This document shows positions 1 through 8,612 of a DNA stretch of 64,000 nt, piece by piece; positions within the stretch are counted from its first letter, which is position 1, and every line of letters starts with the position of its first letter. A program made the position numbers and the translations under genes. The DNA comes from Burkholderia cenocepacia (GTDB taxonomy: Bacteria; Pseudomonadota; Gammaproteobacteria; Burkholderiales; Burkholderiaceae): NCBI RefSeq assembly GCF_900446215.1, contig NZ_UAQZ01000001.1, positions 186,001 to 250,000 of the forward strand. Reading direction: 5' to 3'. Below the pieces are notes generated by a model. It was not told the origin of the DNA. It did no database searches and saw only the letters and a program-made list of their open reading frames with translations.

Positions 1-383
1 TTCACGACGTCGATCGACGGGATGACGATTTCATGTGCCAGCAGCGGCAGGATCGCGAGATCGAAGTGCGCGGCATCGAGCGTGACGAACTTGGGCGCCT
101 TCGCCCAGTCGGGATTGCCGATCTCGAGCTGGGTGGCCGAGAAGCTCGGCCAGGGCACCCATGCGCGCCAGCCGGTCTCGCCATCGGGGCGACGCCAGCC
201 GACCTTGAGGTCGCCGTTGATCGCGAACGGGCGGCCGAGTGCGGCACTCACCTGTTCGTTGACCCACGGTTTCGCCCGGTTCCAGTCGAACGTGAAGAGA
301 AAAACGCCGGCCGCCGCGATCAGCACCGCGACGATACCGACGATCCATGCAGCCGATTTGCCGATGGCTCGGGTTAGCGTCAT
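1..383 (-). CDS. AsmA family protein, N-terminal part (runs off the window)
   Basis: The reverse strand from an ATG at 383 encodes at least 127 residues and continues past base 1. A cytoplasmic N-terminus is followed by one strongly hydrophobic segment at about residues 11-32 (IGKSAAWIVGIVAVLIAAAG), then a region with 'FDWNRAKPWVNEQVSAALGR' and 'AINGDLKVGW', which is the typical opening of AsmA-type proteins. These are inner-membrane-anchored proteins with a large periplasmic body, known to affect outer-membrane assembly or lipid transport between membranes. The C-terminal part, which would tell AsmA from related YhdP/TamB-like proteins, lies outside the window. It is divergent from the ABC transporter pair that starts at 536, so the 150 bp between them should hold both promoters. 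Confidence 0.75.
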   Translation of the reverse strand, partial: MTLTRAIGKSAAWIVGIVAVLIAAAGVFLFTFDWNRAKPWVNEQVSAALGRPFAINGDLKVGWRRPDGETGWRAWVPWPSFSATQLEIGNPDWAKAPKFVTLDAAHFDLAILPLLAHEIVIPSIDVV

Positions 384-535
384 GGCGGTTCCGTTGTTGT
401 TCTGAAGCGTTGCCGCACGATGCCGGGCCGCTTGCGTGGACGAACGGCGCACGACAACTGCGGCTTTTCAATCGGTATTATGACGCACGACGTGGCGGCC
501 TTTCGGCGCCATTAACGCTTTTTTTCATTTGTGAC

Positions 536-1233
<698 letters not shown>

Positions 1234-1237
<4 letters not shown>

Positions 1238-2037
1238 GCCCGGCACTGCAGGACCTGAGCCTCGTCGACGTCGGCATCGCGGCCGCGCTCGTCGCGGTCA
1301 ACGGCGCGATCTCGGCGGCGCTGTCGCTCGGCCTCGGCCGCAAGCTCGCGCTCGCGGCCGTGCGCACCGTCGTGCAGTTGCTCGCGATCGGCTACGTGCT
1401 CGGCTGGGTGTTCGGCCATCCGCACTGGTACGTCGTGCTGCCGCTCACCGCGCTGATGACGCTGATCGCCGGTTTCGCCGGTGCGGGGCGCGGCAAGCGC
1501 ACGTACCGCGGCCAGCGCCTCGACAGCATCGCATCGATCTGGTTCAGCAGCTGGTTCGTCGCGGCGGTCGGGCTGTTCGTCGTGATCCGCATCCATCCGT
1601 GGTTCGCGCCGCAATACGCGATCCCGATCCTCGGGATGATCCTCGGCAATACGCTGACGGGCGTATCGCTCGGCGTCGAGCGAATGATGGAAGAGCTCAC
1701 CGCGCGCCGCGATCGCGTCGAAACCGCGCTCGCGCTCGGTGCGACGCGCTGGGAAGCCGCGCAGGACGCCGCGCGCCAGGCCGTGCGCGCGGGCATGCTG
1801 CCGACGCTGAACCAGATGGCGGTGGTCGGCGTCGTGAGCCTGCCGGGGATGATGACGGGCCAGGTGCTGGCCGGCCAGTCGCCGCTGCAGGCCGTGCGCT
1901 ACCAGATCGTGATCATGTTCCTAATCGCCGCGGCGTCCGCGCTCGGCACGGTCGGCGCGGTGCTGATGACCTATCGCCGGCTGTTCTCGGCCGATCACCG
2001 CTTTCTCGCATCGCGACTCGAAGAGCGCACGCATTGA
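1234..2037 (+). CDS. fetB: ABC transporter permease, FetB (YbbM, UPF0014) type
   Basis: A 267-residue integral membrane protein with about seven hydrophobic segments. It shows the hallmarks of the UPF0014 family: an early 'AVRTVVQLLAIGYVLG' segment, the mid-protein 'IPILGMILGNTLTGVSLGVERM' stretch, a cytoplasmic 'RRDRVETALALGATRWEAA' coupling-type loop, and 'VSLPGMMTGQVLAGQSPLQAVRYQIVIMF' nearer the C-terminus (given here only as landmarks). It is translationally coupled to the ATPase gene by a 4-base overlap, so the two make one operon and one transporter. Family knowledge points to metal (iron) export, but the substrate cannot be read from the sequence. Confidence 0.8.
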
Positions 2038-2073
2038 CGCGTCGCTGCAGCGCGCGAGGCGCGGCCAGCGCGG

Positions 2074-2547
2074 TCAATGCGTGCTGCGTCGCTTGCCGAT
2101 CGCCTGCCGGAGTGCGGCCGAGATATCCACATCGGGCGCGAGCCCGTCGACCGAAGCGATCAGTCGCACCGCGCGCGACGTCGTCACATACGCCTGCGCG
2201 CCGACATAGCCGCCGCTGCCGGCCGAGCGCGTGGTCACGACGAGCGCCTGCGGCGCGCGGGCGCCGAGGTCGGCCGTGTACGCATCGACGATCGTGCCGT
2301 CGCGCGCATGCAGCGTGCCCGTCACGTAATCGTCGGTATCGAAGCCCGGGGCGGCATGCGCGGTCGAATACACGCGCACCGCGTAGCTGCCGGTCGAGCA
2401 CGGTTCGAGTGCGCCGCTCGATATCACCGCCACCTGCTGCCGCGACGGCAGCTCGACCTTCTTCACGAAACCGCATTCGTCGGCCGCGTGAGCGTGCGCG
2501 GCAACGAACGCAATGGCAGACAGCAGCGCGTGCATTCGAAGTTTCAT
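2074..2547 (-). CDS. Secreted lysozyme-inhibitor-like protein (PliI type)
   Basis: A 157-residue exported protein. The start MKLRMHALLSAIAFVAAHAHA looks like a cleavable signal peptide ending near residue 22 (AHA|AD). The mature part carries two cysteines (in 'DECGF' and 'EPCSTGSY') that could form a disulphide, and a 'TRSAGSGGYVGAQAYV' loop resembling the Ser-Gly-x-x-Tyr loop of periplasmic lysozyme inhibitors. I call it PliI-like on that pattern and on length; this is a moderate-confidence family call. Such inhibitors protect the cell wall from animal lysozymes in the periplasm. No good ribosome site is visible in front of this ATG. The ATG at 2547 was chosen because the upstream extension adds non-signal residues in front of the signal peptide. 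Confidence 0.55.
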   Translation of the reverse strand: MKLRMHALLSAIAFVAAHAHAADECGFVKKVELPSRQQVAVISSGALEPCSTGSYAVRVYSTAHAAPGFDTDDYVTGTLHARDGTIVDAYTADLGARAPQALVVTTRSAGSGGYVGAQAYVTTSRAVRLIASVDGLAPDVDISAALRQAIGKRRSTH

Positions 2548-2770
2548 CGGGAAATAGTGACCGGAAGGAGAGGATGCGGGCGAGCATAACGTGACATCCA
2601 CATGACGTCACGCCTCGCCATTGCACGATCGCGGCACCGTTCCGCGAAGCAGGCGGCCAAACGCATGGCGACGACGGCACGGCACGACCCGCTCGCGTGC
2701 GGCCCTGCTCGCTCCGCCATCGAACCGGTTGCGCGCGCACCGACAGAAATGCCGGCCCGCGCGTGCCCGC

Positions 2771-3322
2771 TCAATGCTTGATCGACACCGTCACCTTGGT
2801 ACCGTCGCTCATCGTCACGGACTTCGACCCGCCGTTGGTCGAGATCGACACCCACTTCACCTGGCTCACCGACACGACATCGGGGCACTGCAGCGACTTG
2901 CCGCCGGCCGTCACGCTGCGCGTGCCCTTCGGCGCGGCCGCCTGGAAGCTCAACTGCACGTTGGCGACGCCCTTCGCATCGACCGACGGCGCGAGCCGCA
3001 CCTGGGTCTGCCGCACCATCGCGCCGTTCGCGTCGCGCGGCAGGTTGTCGGCGTTCGGGCAGCCGTCCGGCATCGCGACCGCGCCGCTCGGCGGCACCGA
3101 CTTCCAGTTGAAGTCGTCCGTCTCGCCCGAACGGATCTTGCGGGTCTCCTGCGTATTGCCGAAGGTCTTCGAGTCGACCTTGACGGTGTATTCGAGCTGT
3201 CCCGTACCGCCGCCCTTCAGGCTGCCCTTGACCGGCGGCGCCGCGAATACGCTCGCGCTGACGCACGCCGCCGCGAACACGACCGACCACGATGCGGCGA
3301 CTGACAAGCTGCGTTGGCTCAT
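2771..3322 (-). CDS. Uncharacterised secreted protein
   Basis: A 183-residue protein with a classic signal peptide (MSQRSLSVAASWSVVFAAAC..., cleavage likely after 'VFA' near residue 27). The mature part is rich in Ser, Thr, Gly, Val and Lys with alternating polar and hydrophobic residues, suggesting a beta-rich soluble domain, and has two cysteines (in 'DGCPN' and 'LQCPD') about 70 residues apart. The start is well supported: GGAGG lies 6 bases in front of the ATG at 3322. I do not recognise a functional family. It lies next to the lysozyme-inhibitor-like gene on the same strand with a gap of about 220 bases, so co-transcription is possible but not shown. Confidence 0.7.
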   Translation of the reverse strand: MSQRSLSVAASWSVVFAAACVSASVFAAPPVKGSLKGGGTGQLEYTVKVDSKTFGNTQETRKIRSGETDDFNWKSVPPSGAVAMPDGCPNADNLPRDANGAMVRQTQVRLAPSVDAKGVANVQLSFQAAAPKGTRSVTAGGKSLQCPDVVSVSQVKWVSISTNGGSKSVTMSDGTKVTVSIKH

Positions 3323-3480
3323 GCTGACCTCCTTGTAATGCGGCGGCACGCGCGTGCCGCGCGGTTTTCGATGCATGATGCGTTGCCAGTCTACCGCCAA
3401 GCGCGTTGCAATGCGCCGCAAACGCATCGGGTGTTACCCCGCTTGCGTTCGCGGCGCCGCAACCTTACGCGCGCTGCCGC

Positions 3481-4497
3481 TCAGAAGCCGCTCAGCACGA
3501 GCTTGCCGATCGCGCGTCCGGCCTCGAGCATCCGGTGCGCGCGCCGCACGTTCTCGGCATTGATCGTGCCGAGCTGTTCGCCGAGCGTCGTACGCAGCGT
3601 GCCGCCATCGACGAGCCGCGCGACTTCGCCGAGGATCCGGTGCTGCTCGATCATGTCCGGCGTCTCGAACATCGCCCGCGTGAACATGAATTCCCAGTGA
3701 AACGCGGCGCTCTTCGCCTTCAGCAATTCGACCGGCACGGGCTTCCCGTTCTCGACGATCGTGCAGATGCCGCCCTGCGGCCGAATGACTTCCGCCGCGG
3801 CCGGGAAATGATGGTCGGTATCGTTGAGGATCAGCACGTAGTCGACGCTCGGATGGCCGGCCTCGCGCAACTGCGCCGGCAGGTCGCCGAAATGGTCGAC
3901 CACCGCATCCGCACCGAGCGAGCGCACCCAGTCGGCCGACGCCGGCCGCGACGCGGTCGCGATCACGTGCAGCTTGCCGAGCGTCTTCGCGAGCTGGATC
4001 GCGATCGAGCCCACGCCGCCCGCGCCGCCGATGATCAGCACCGACTTGCCGGCGTCCGCGCCCTGCGGCGACACGCGCAACCGGTCGAACAGCGCTTCCC
4101 ACGCGGTGAGCGCGGTGAGCGGCAGCGCGGCCGCCGCCGCGAAATCGAGCGTGCGCGGCTTCAGCGCGGCGATCCGTTCGTCGACCGCGTGGAATTCGCT
4201 GTTCGCGCCGGGCCGCGTGATGCTGCCCGCGTAGAACACTTCGTCGCCGGGCCGGAACAGCGTGACGTCGGCGCCGACCGCGACGACCGTGCCGGCCGCG
4301 TCCCAGCCGAGCACGCGCGGCGTCTCCTCGACCTGCGGCTTCGGCGCCCGCACCTTGGTGTCGACCGGGTTCACGGAAATCGCCTCGACCTTCACGAGCA
4401 GATCGCGCGGGCCCGGCACGGGTTGTGGCAGTTCGACGTCGAGCAACGCTTGCGGGTCGTCGATCGGCAGATAACGGGTGAGTCCAACGGCTTTCAT
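3481..4497 (-). CDS. Zinc-type alcohol dehydrogenase-like NAD(P)H oxidoreductase
   Basis: A 338-residue MDR-superfamily reductase. The N-terminal GroES-like domain contains 'VEAISVNPVDTKVR' and 'VLGWDAAGTVVAVG'; the nucleotide-binding Rossmann part has 'VLIIGGAGGVGSIAIQLAK' (landmark for the GxGxxG-type motif). It resembles the ZinD/quinone-oxidoreductase-like branch that mostly lacks the catalytic zinc cysteines: the usual Cys of the GHE motif is replaced by Asp in 'GWDAAG'. The likely activity is NADPH-dependent reduction of an enone or quinone, but the substrate is unknown. The ATG at 4497 has an AAGGAG site 9 bases upstream. The gene is divergent from a LysR regulator, and a perfect palindrome lies between them, so it is the expected target of that regulator. 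Confidence 0.82.
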   Translation of the reverse strand: MKAVGLTRYLPIDDPQALLDVELPQPVPGPRDLLVKVEAISVNPVDTKVRAPKPQVEETPRVLGWDAAGTVVAVGADVTLFRPGDEVFYAGSITRPGANSEFHAVDERIAALKPRTLDFAAAAALPLTALTAWEALFDRLRVSPQGADAGKSVLIIGGAGGVGSIAIQLAKTLGKLHVIATASRPASADWVRSLGADAVVDHFGDLPAQLREAGHPSVDYVLILNDTDHHFPAAAEVIRPQGGICTIVENGKPVPVELLKAKSAAFHWEFMFTRAMFETPDMIEQHRILGEVARLVDGGTLRTTLGEQLGTINAENVRRAHRMLEAGRAIGKLVLSGF

Positions 4498-4590
4498 CTC
4501 GATACTCCTTTCAGGGAATCCGGCAGGCTGCGGCGCAACCTCCATGCGTGCCATCGTAGGCAACCCGATCCTTCGAGAAAACCGCTATAT

Positions 4591-4611
4591 TTCCTGAAAC
4601 ATTTTCAGGAA
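4591..4611. promoter_or_regulatory. Perfect inverted repeat, probable LysR-type operator
   Basis: The arms TTCCTGAAA and TTTCAGGAA are exact reverse complements separated by CAT. The centre contains the T-N11-A spacing (TGA...TCA) typical of LysR-family binding sites. It sits 10 bases in front of the LysR gene start at 4622 and about 94 bases in front of the divergent dehydrogenase start at 4497, overlapping a TATATT hexamer at 4586-4591. That placement fits autorepression of the regulator and control of the dehydrogenase. The regulator-to-site link is inference from position and motif. Confidence 0.65.
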
Positions 4612-4621
4612 TTTCAGAATA

Positions 4622-5560
4622 ATGACGTCCGATCCGATTCCAGCGCCCGACAAGCCGCTCGACCTGCTCGACGTTGCGCTGTTCGTCCGCGCGGCGCTGC
4701 TGTCGAACGTCAGCGCGGCCGGGCGCGAATTCGGCGTGTCGGCCGCCGTTGCCAGCGCACGCATCGCGCAGCTCGAACGCCAGCTCGGCGCCCGGCTGCT
4801 GCACCGCACCACGCGCCGCATCAGCCTCACGCAGGACGGCGAAGTCTTCATGGCGCGCGCCGACGCGCTGCTGGCGGCCGCCGACGCCGCACGCGCGTCG
4901 GTGGGTCGCGGCCGCAGCGAGCCGTACGGGCGCTTGAAGGTGTCGATGTCGTCGTCGTTCGGCCGCCAGCACGTCGCGCCGGTGATTCCGGCGTTCCTGC
5001 GCCGCTACCCGTCCGTGTCGCTCGATCTGCGGCTGTCCGACGAGATCGTCGACCTGGTCGACGACGGCTACGACGTCGCGATCCGCCTCGGCGCGCTGAA
5101 GGATTCGACGCTCGTCGCGCGCAAGCTCGCCACGAACCGCCGCGTGCTGTGCTGCTCGCCCGCCTATCTCGCCGAACGCGGCACGCCGCGCCATCCGGCC
5201 GACCTGACGCAGCACGAGTGCGTGATCCTCGGCGACCAGCGCGACTGGTCGTTCGCGACGCCGCAGGGGCCGCTCACGGTGCGGGTCGGCGGCCGGCTGG
5301 TGGCGAGCAACGGCGAGGCGATCCGTGAAGCGCTCGTCGACGGCTTCGGGATCGCGATCAAGTCGACCTGGGACGTCGGCCCGCTGCTCGCGAGCGGCGC
5401 GCTCGTCAGCGTGCTCGACGACTATCCGTTCGCGGAAGACGTCGCGATCTGGGCCGTCTATCCGAGCCGCGCGCACGTGCCGCTGAAAACGCTCGCGTTC
5501 ATCGCGTTCCTGGCCGAGCATTTCGGCGATCCGCCGTACTGGGATCGCGCGAACGGGTGA
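4622..5560 (+). CDS. LysR family transcriptional regulator
   Basis: A 312-residue regulator. The N-terminal winged helix-turn-helix spans about residues 12-75, including 'NVSAAGREFGVSAAVASARI' and 'LERQLGARLLHRTTRRISLT', followed by a periplasmic-binding-like effector domain from about residue 100 ('GRLKVSMSSSFGRQHVAPVI'). Length is normal for the family. It is transcribed away from the MDR dehydrogenase gene, the usual arrangement for a LysR regulator and its target. Its likely operator is the palindrome directly in front of its own start codon. The inducing ligand cannot be predicted from sequence. Confidence 0.88.
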   Translation: MTSDPIPAPDKPLDLLDVALFVRAALLSNVSAAGREFGVSAAVASARIAQLERQLGARLLHRTTRRISLTQDGEVFMARADALLAAADAARASVGRGRSEPYGRLKVSMSSSFGRQHVAPVIPAFLRRYPSVSLDLRLSDEIVDLVDDGYDVAIRLGALKDSTLVARKLATNRRVLCCSPAYLAERGTPRHPADLTQHECVILGDQRDWSFATPQGPLTVRVGGRLVASNGEAIREALVDGFGIAIKSTWDVGPLLASGALVSVLDDYPFAEDVAIWAVYPSRAHVPLKTLAFIAFLAEHFGDPPYWDRANG

Positions 5561-5617
5561 CCCCGCTGCCGCGCACGGTTTCGTGCCGGCCCCGGCCGCC
5601 ATGCGCGGCCAACCGGC

Positions 5618-5623
5618 TACAAT
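5618..5623 (+). promoter_or_regulatory. Candidate -10 element for serB
   Basis: TACAAT at 5618-5623 lies about 105 bases in front of the serB start, in the gap after the LysR gene. It resembles the sigma-70 -10 consensus. No good -35 hexamer is visible 16-18 bases upstream, so this is a candidate only. Confidence 0.3.
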
Positions 5624-5726
5624 GGCGCGTTCGCGACGCAATGGCCCGCCGCCGCACCGGGCCCGCGCTCGCAGGCGGCCGCCCGTGGGCCGCGCACGTC
5701 ATTCATTCGTCTCCCAACCACTCGTC

Positions 5727-6572
5727 ATGACCCACAATCTCGTCATCCAGAGTCTTGCGCCGCTGTCGGACGCCCATCACAAACCGCTGCTCGCGCTGTC
5801 GCGCGGCACCCGCATCGTGCAGACCGACGATCACGCGCTGCGCATCGAAAACGCGAGCCCGGCGCAGCGCCTCGACATCGACGCGTACTGCGGCACGCAT
5901 GCGCTCGACTTCGGCTTCGTCGAGGCCGGCCGCACGCTCGGCGATTTCGGGCTCGCCGTGATGGACATGGATTCGACGCTGATCACGATCGAATGCATCG
6001 ACGAAATCGCCGATTTCTGCGGGCTGAAAACGCAGGTCGCGGAGATCACCGAAGCGTCGATGCGCGGCGAGATCCGCGACTTCAACGAAAGCCTCACGCG
6101 CCGCGTCGCGCTGCTGGCCGGACTCGACGCGCACGCGCTCGAGCGCGTGTACGAAGAACGGCTGCAACTGTCACCGGGCGCCGAGACGATGCTGGCCGGC
6201 GTGAAGGCCGCCGGCATGAAGACGCTGCTCGTGTCGGGCGGCTTCACGTTCTTCACCGAGCGGCTGAAGGCCCGCCTCGGCCTCGACTACGCACATGCGA
6301 ACACGCTCGAGATCGTCGACGGCAAGCTCACCGGCAAGGTGCTCGGCGAGATCGTCAACGCCGACGTGAAAGCCCGCCTGCTGCGCGAGACGTGCGCGTC
6401 GCTCGGCCTCGAACCGCACCGCGCGATCGCGATGGGCGACGGCTCGAACGACCTGAAGATGATGGCCGAAGCCGGGCTGTCGGTCGCGTTCCACGCGAAG
6501 CCCGTCGTGCGCGATGCGGCGACGGTCGCGTTCGACCATGTCGGCCTCGACGGGCTGCTGCGACTGTTCTGA
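5727..6572 (+). CDS. serB: Phosphoserine phosphatase SerB
   Basis: A 281-residue HAD-superfamily phosphatase that hydrolyses O-phospho-L-serine in the last step of serine biosynthesis. HAD motif I is DMDST with the nucleophile and acid/base aspartates at residues 80 and 82; motif II is in 'TLLVSGGFTFF'; motif III/IV is 'AIAMGDGSNDLKMM'. An N-terminal region of about 75 residues precedes the catalytic domain, as in other proteobacterial SerB proteins. The start at 5727 gives the usual N-terminus MTHNLVIQSL; longer in-frame starts add an Arg-rich tail with no homology. A strong terminator follows the gene at 6592. Confidence 0.95.
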   Translation: MTHNLVIQSLAPLSDAHHKPLLALSRGTRIVQTDDHALRIENASPAQRLDIDAYCGTHALDFGFVEAGRTLGDFGLAVMDMDSTLITIECIDEIADFCGLKTQVAEITEASMRGEIRDFNESLTRRVALLAGLDAHALERVYEERLQLSPGAETMLAGVKAAGMKTLLVSGGFTFFTERLKARLGLDYAHANTLEIVDGKLTGKVLGEIVNADVKARLLRETCASLGLEPHRAIAMGDGSNDLKMMAEAGLSVAFHAKPVVRDAATVAFDHVGLDGLLRLF

Positions 6573-6591
6573 TTTCGCGGCACCGTCAATG

Positions 6592-6636
6592 AAAAACGCC
6601 GGCGCGACAGAGCATCGCGCCGGCGTTTCGTTTTTG
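6592..6636 (+). terminator. Rho-independent terminator after serB (usable in both directions)
   Basis: The stem AACGCCGGCGCG / CGCGCCGGCGTT with a short loop is flanked by A-rich sequence on the left and a TTTCGTTTTT tract on the right. It lies between the convergent serB (+) and metC (-) genes and can serve both. Confidence 0.85.
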
Positions 6637-6659
6637 TGCCGGACGTGGCCGCCCTGCGA

Positions 6660-7841
6660 TCAACCCAGTGCGGCCTGCATCGCACGCTCAATGTCCGCGC
6701 GCAGATCGCCTTCGTCTTCCAGACCGACGTAGAAACGCACCAGCGTGCCGCGATGCGGCCAGTCCGGACGCATCGACGCGACGTCGTAAGGCATCGCGAG
6801 GCTGCACGCGCCGCCCCAGCTCCAGCCGATCGCGAACAGCTCGAGCGACTCGACGAAACGGTCGACCTGCTCCGCGCTGTAGCGTTCGTCGAACACCACC
6901 GAGAACAGCCCGCCCGCGCCCGTGAAATCGCGCATGAACGACGCGTGCCCCGGGCAGTCGGCGATCTGCGGATGCAGCACCGTCGCAATCTCCGGCCGCG
7001 CCTTCAGCCATTGCGCGAGCGCGAGCGCGCTCTTGCTGTGCGCGTCGAAGCGCACCTGCATGCTCGGCAGGCTGCGCAGCACGAGCGAGCAATCGTCGAC
7101 CGACACGCCGATCCCGCAGCGCATCCGTGCGAGCTTCAGCTTCGCATGCAGCTCCGCGTTCGCGGTGATCGTCGCCCCCATCAGCACGTCGCTGCCGCCC
7201 GACTGGTACTTGGTCAGCGCCTGCACCGAAATGTCCACGCCGTGCTCGAACGGCTTGAACGCGAGGCCCGCCGAAAAGGTGTTGTCGATCGCGGTGACGA
7301 TGCCGCGCGCCTGCGCGGCCGCCGTGATCGCCTGCACGTCGGGCACTTCCATCGTCACCGAGCCGGGCGCCTCGATCCAGATCAGCCGCGTGTTCGGCTG
7401 GACCAGCTCGGCAATGCCGGCGCCGATCAGCGGATCGTAGAAGCGCGCGGTGATGCCGAAGTCCTTCGCGAGCCAGTTGCCGAAATCGGCGTTCGGGCCG
7501 TACACGTTATGCGGAATCAGCACGTCGTCGCCCGCTTTCACGATCCCGAAGTAGACGTTCATGATCGCCGCGAGGCCCGACGGCTGCAGCAGCGCGTGCG
7601 TGCCGCCCTCGATCTCGGCGAGCCGCTGCGCGAGCGCGAGTGACGTCGGCGTCGCGTGCAGCCCGTAGCGCCACTGGTTATCGTTGTGCCAGACCAGCGC
7701 GCGCATCGTCGCGAGATCGGGGAACACGACCGTCGACGCGCGCGCAACCGGCGGCACGAACGAACGGAAGCCTTCCGGAATGACGTCGTCGGGTTGAACG
7801 ATGCGGGTTTGCAGCGCGCGCTTGGGAGTGGATGCAGTCAT
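6660..7841 (-). CDS. metC: Cystathionine beta-lyase-type PLP enzyme
   Basis: A 393-residue member of the Cys/Met metabolism PLP family. The PLP lysine is K211 in 'ALTKYQSGGSDVLMGA'; the cofactor-binding aspartate is in 'AIDNTFSAGLAF'; 'LIPHNVYGPNADF' and 'QPSGLAAIMN' are family landmarks. The enzyme class cleaves cystathionine to homocysteine, pyruvate and ammonia in methionine synthesis. Closely related enzymes act on other sulfur amino acids, so the substrate is assigned by similarity. The start at 7841 gives MTASTPKRAL; further upstream residues lack homology. It is convergent with serB. Confidence 0.85.
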   Translation of the reverse strand: MTASTPKRALQTRIVQPDDVIPEGFRSFVPPVARASTVVFPDLATMRALVWHNDNQWRYGLHATPTSLALAQRLAEIEGGTHALLQPSGLAAIMNVYFGIVKAGDDVLIPHNVYGPNADFGNWLAKDFGITARFYDPLIGAGIAELVQPNTRLIWIEAPGSVTMEVPDVQAITAAAQARGIVTAIDNTFSAGLAFKPFEHGVDISVQALTKYQSGGSDVLMGATITANAELHAKLKLARMRCGIGVSVDDCSLVLRSLPSMQVRFDAHSKSALALAQWLKARPEIATVLHPQIADCPGHASFMRDFTGAGGLFSVVFDERYSAEQVDRFVESLELFAIGWSWGGACSLAMPYDVASMRPDWPHRGTLVRFYVGLEDEGDLRADIERAMQAALG

Positions 7842-7954
7842 GACGGGGAGCCGGGCACGAGGCCGTTCGGTTGCGGAATATGTCGTTAGAGTAGCCAAAA
7901 TCGGCGCGCTTGGCCCGGTACAATGCGCGCCGCGCACACCGAGCCAGCGCGTGC

Positions 7955-8494
7955 TCAGTCGTCGGTACGCAGGTTGACGACGCCGCCTACCGTCTCGATT
8001 TCGTGCACGCGACCGTCGCGCACCTGCAGCGCCGCGCGCTTGCCCGGCGCCAGGCGCAGCACGACCGGCTGCGGGTCCGATTCGTCCGAGTTCATCCGGT
8101 CGGCCTTCAGGTCGCCCGTCGCGTCGAAGCGGCCGATCCACACGCCGGTGATGTTGGTGCCGTCGTTCGATTCCTCGATCTCCAGCGTATCGCCGTCGCG
8201 GTCGCCCGCGAGCAGCACGACCTCGCCCGTGTCGGCGAACTGGTATTCGCCGTGCACGCCTTCCTCGTCCGTCTTCGGGCCGAGATGCACGACGATCGGC
8301 CGGTCGCCGAGCGTGCCTTCGTAGCGCGGCAGGCGGGCGAACTCGGGATTCGGTTTCAGCGGCCGCGCCGGCGCCGGTTCATCCTGCTGCACGCCCGGCG
8401 CGACTGCCTGCGCGGCGACGCTCCCCGGCATCGCGATACCTGCGACCAGCGCGCCGGCGACGAGCGCCCGTTGCCATTCCGAATATCGACCCAC
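7955..8494 (-). CDS. Uncharacterised exported protein
   Basis: A 179-residue protein beginning with GTG at 8494, preceded by AGGAG about 9 bases upstream. Residues 1-28 form a signal peptide with a predicted cut after 'VAA' (SVAAQAVAPG). The mature part begins with a proline-rich stretch ('EPAPARPLKPNPEFARLPRYEGTL' in part), followed by a charged, Asp- and Glu-rich domain with 'GRFDATGDLKADRMN'-like turns. No cysteine is present in the mature part. No family is recognised. The neighbours metC and a sugar kinase give no functional hint. Confidence 0.7.
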   Translation of the reverse strand: MGRYSEWQRALVAGALVAGIAMPGSVAAQAVAPGVQQDEPAPARPLKPNPEFARLPRYEGTLGDRPIVVHLGPKTDEEGVHGEYQFADTGEVVLLAGDRDGDTLEIEESNDGTNITGVWIGRFDATGDLKADRMNSDESDPQPVVLRLAPGKRAALQVRDGRVHEIETVGGVVNLRTDD

Positions 8495-8612
8495 GTTGTG
8501 TTGCTCCTTGCTTCAGATTCGCCCGACATCGCGGACGGCACCGGGTCGAAACCCGGTTCCTGCGTGACCGCGCAAGCCTGCGCGGCAAATGCGCCGGCCT
8601 GCGCGTGTCGCG

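Noticed and set aside
347..535. Upstream in-frame extension of the FetA-type ATPase
   Set aside because: It lacks ABC homology and covers the divergent promoter region.
7919..7924. TACAAT on the plus strand
   Set aside because: No plus-strand gene follows; probably chance.
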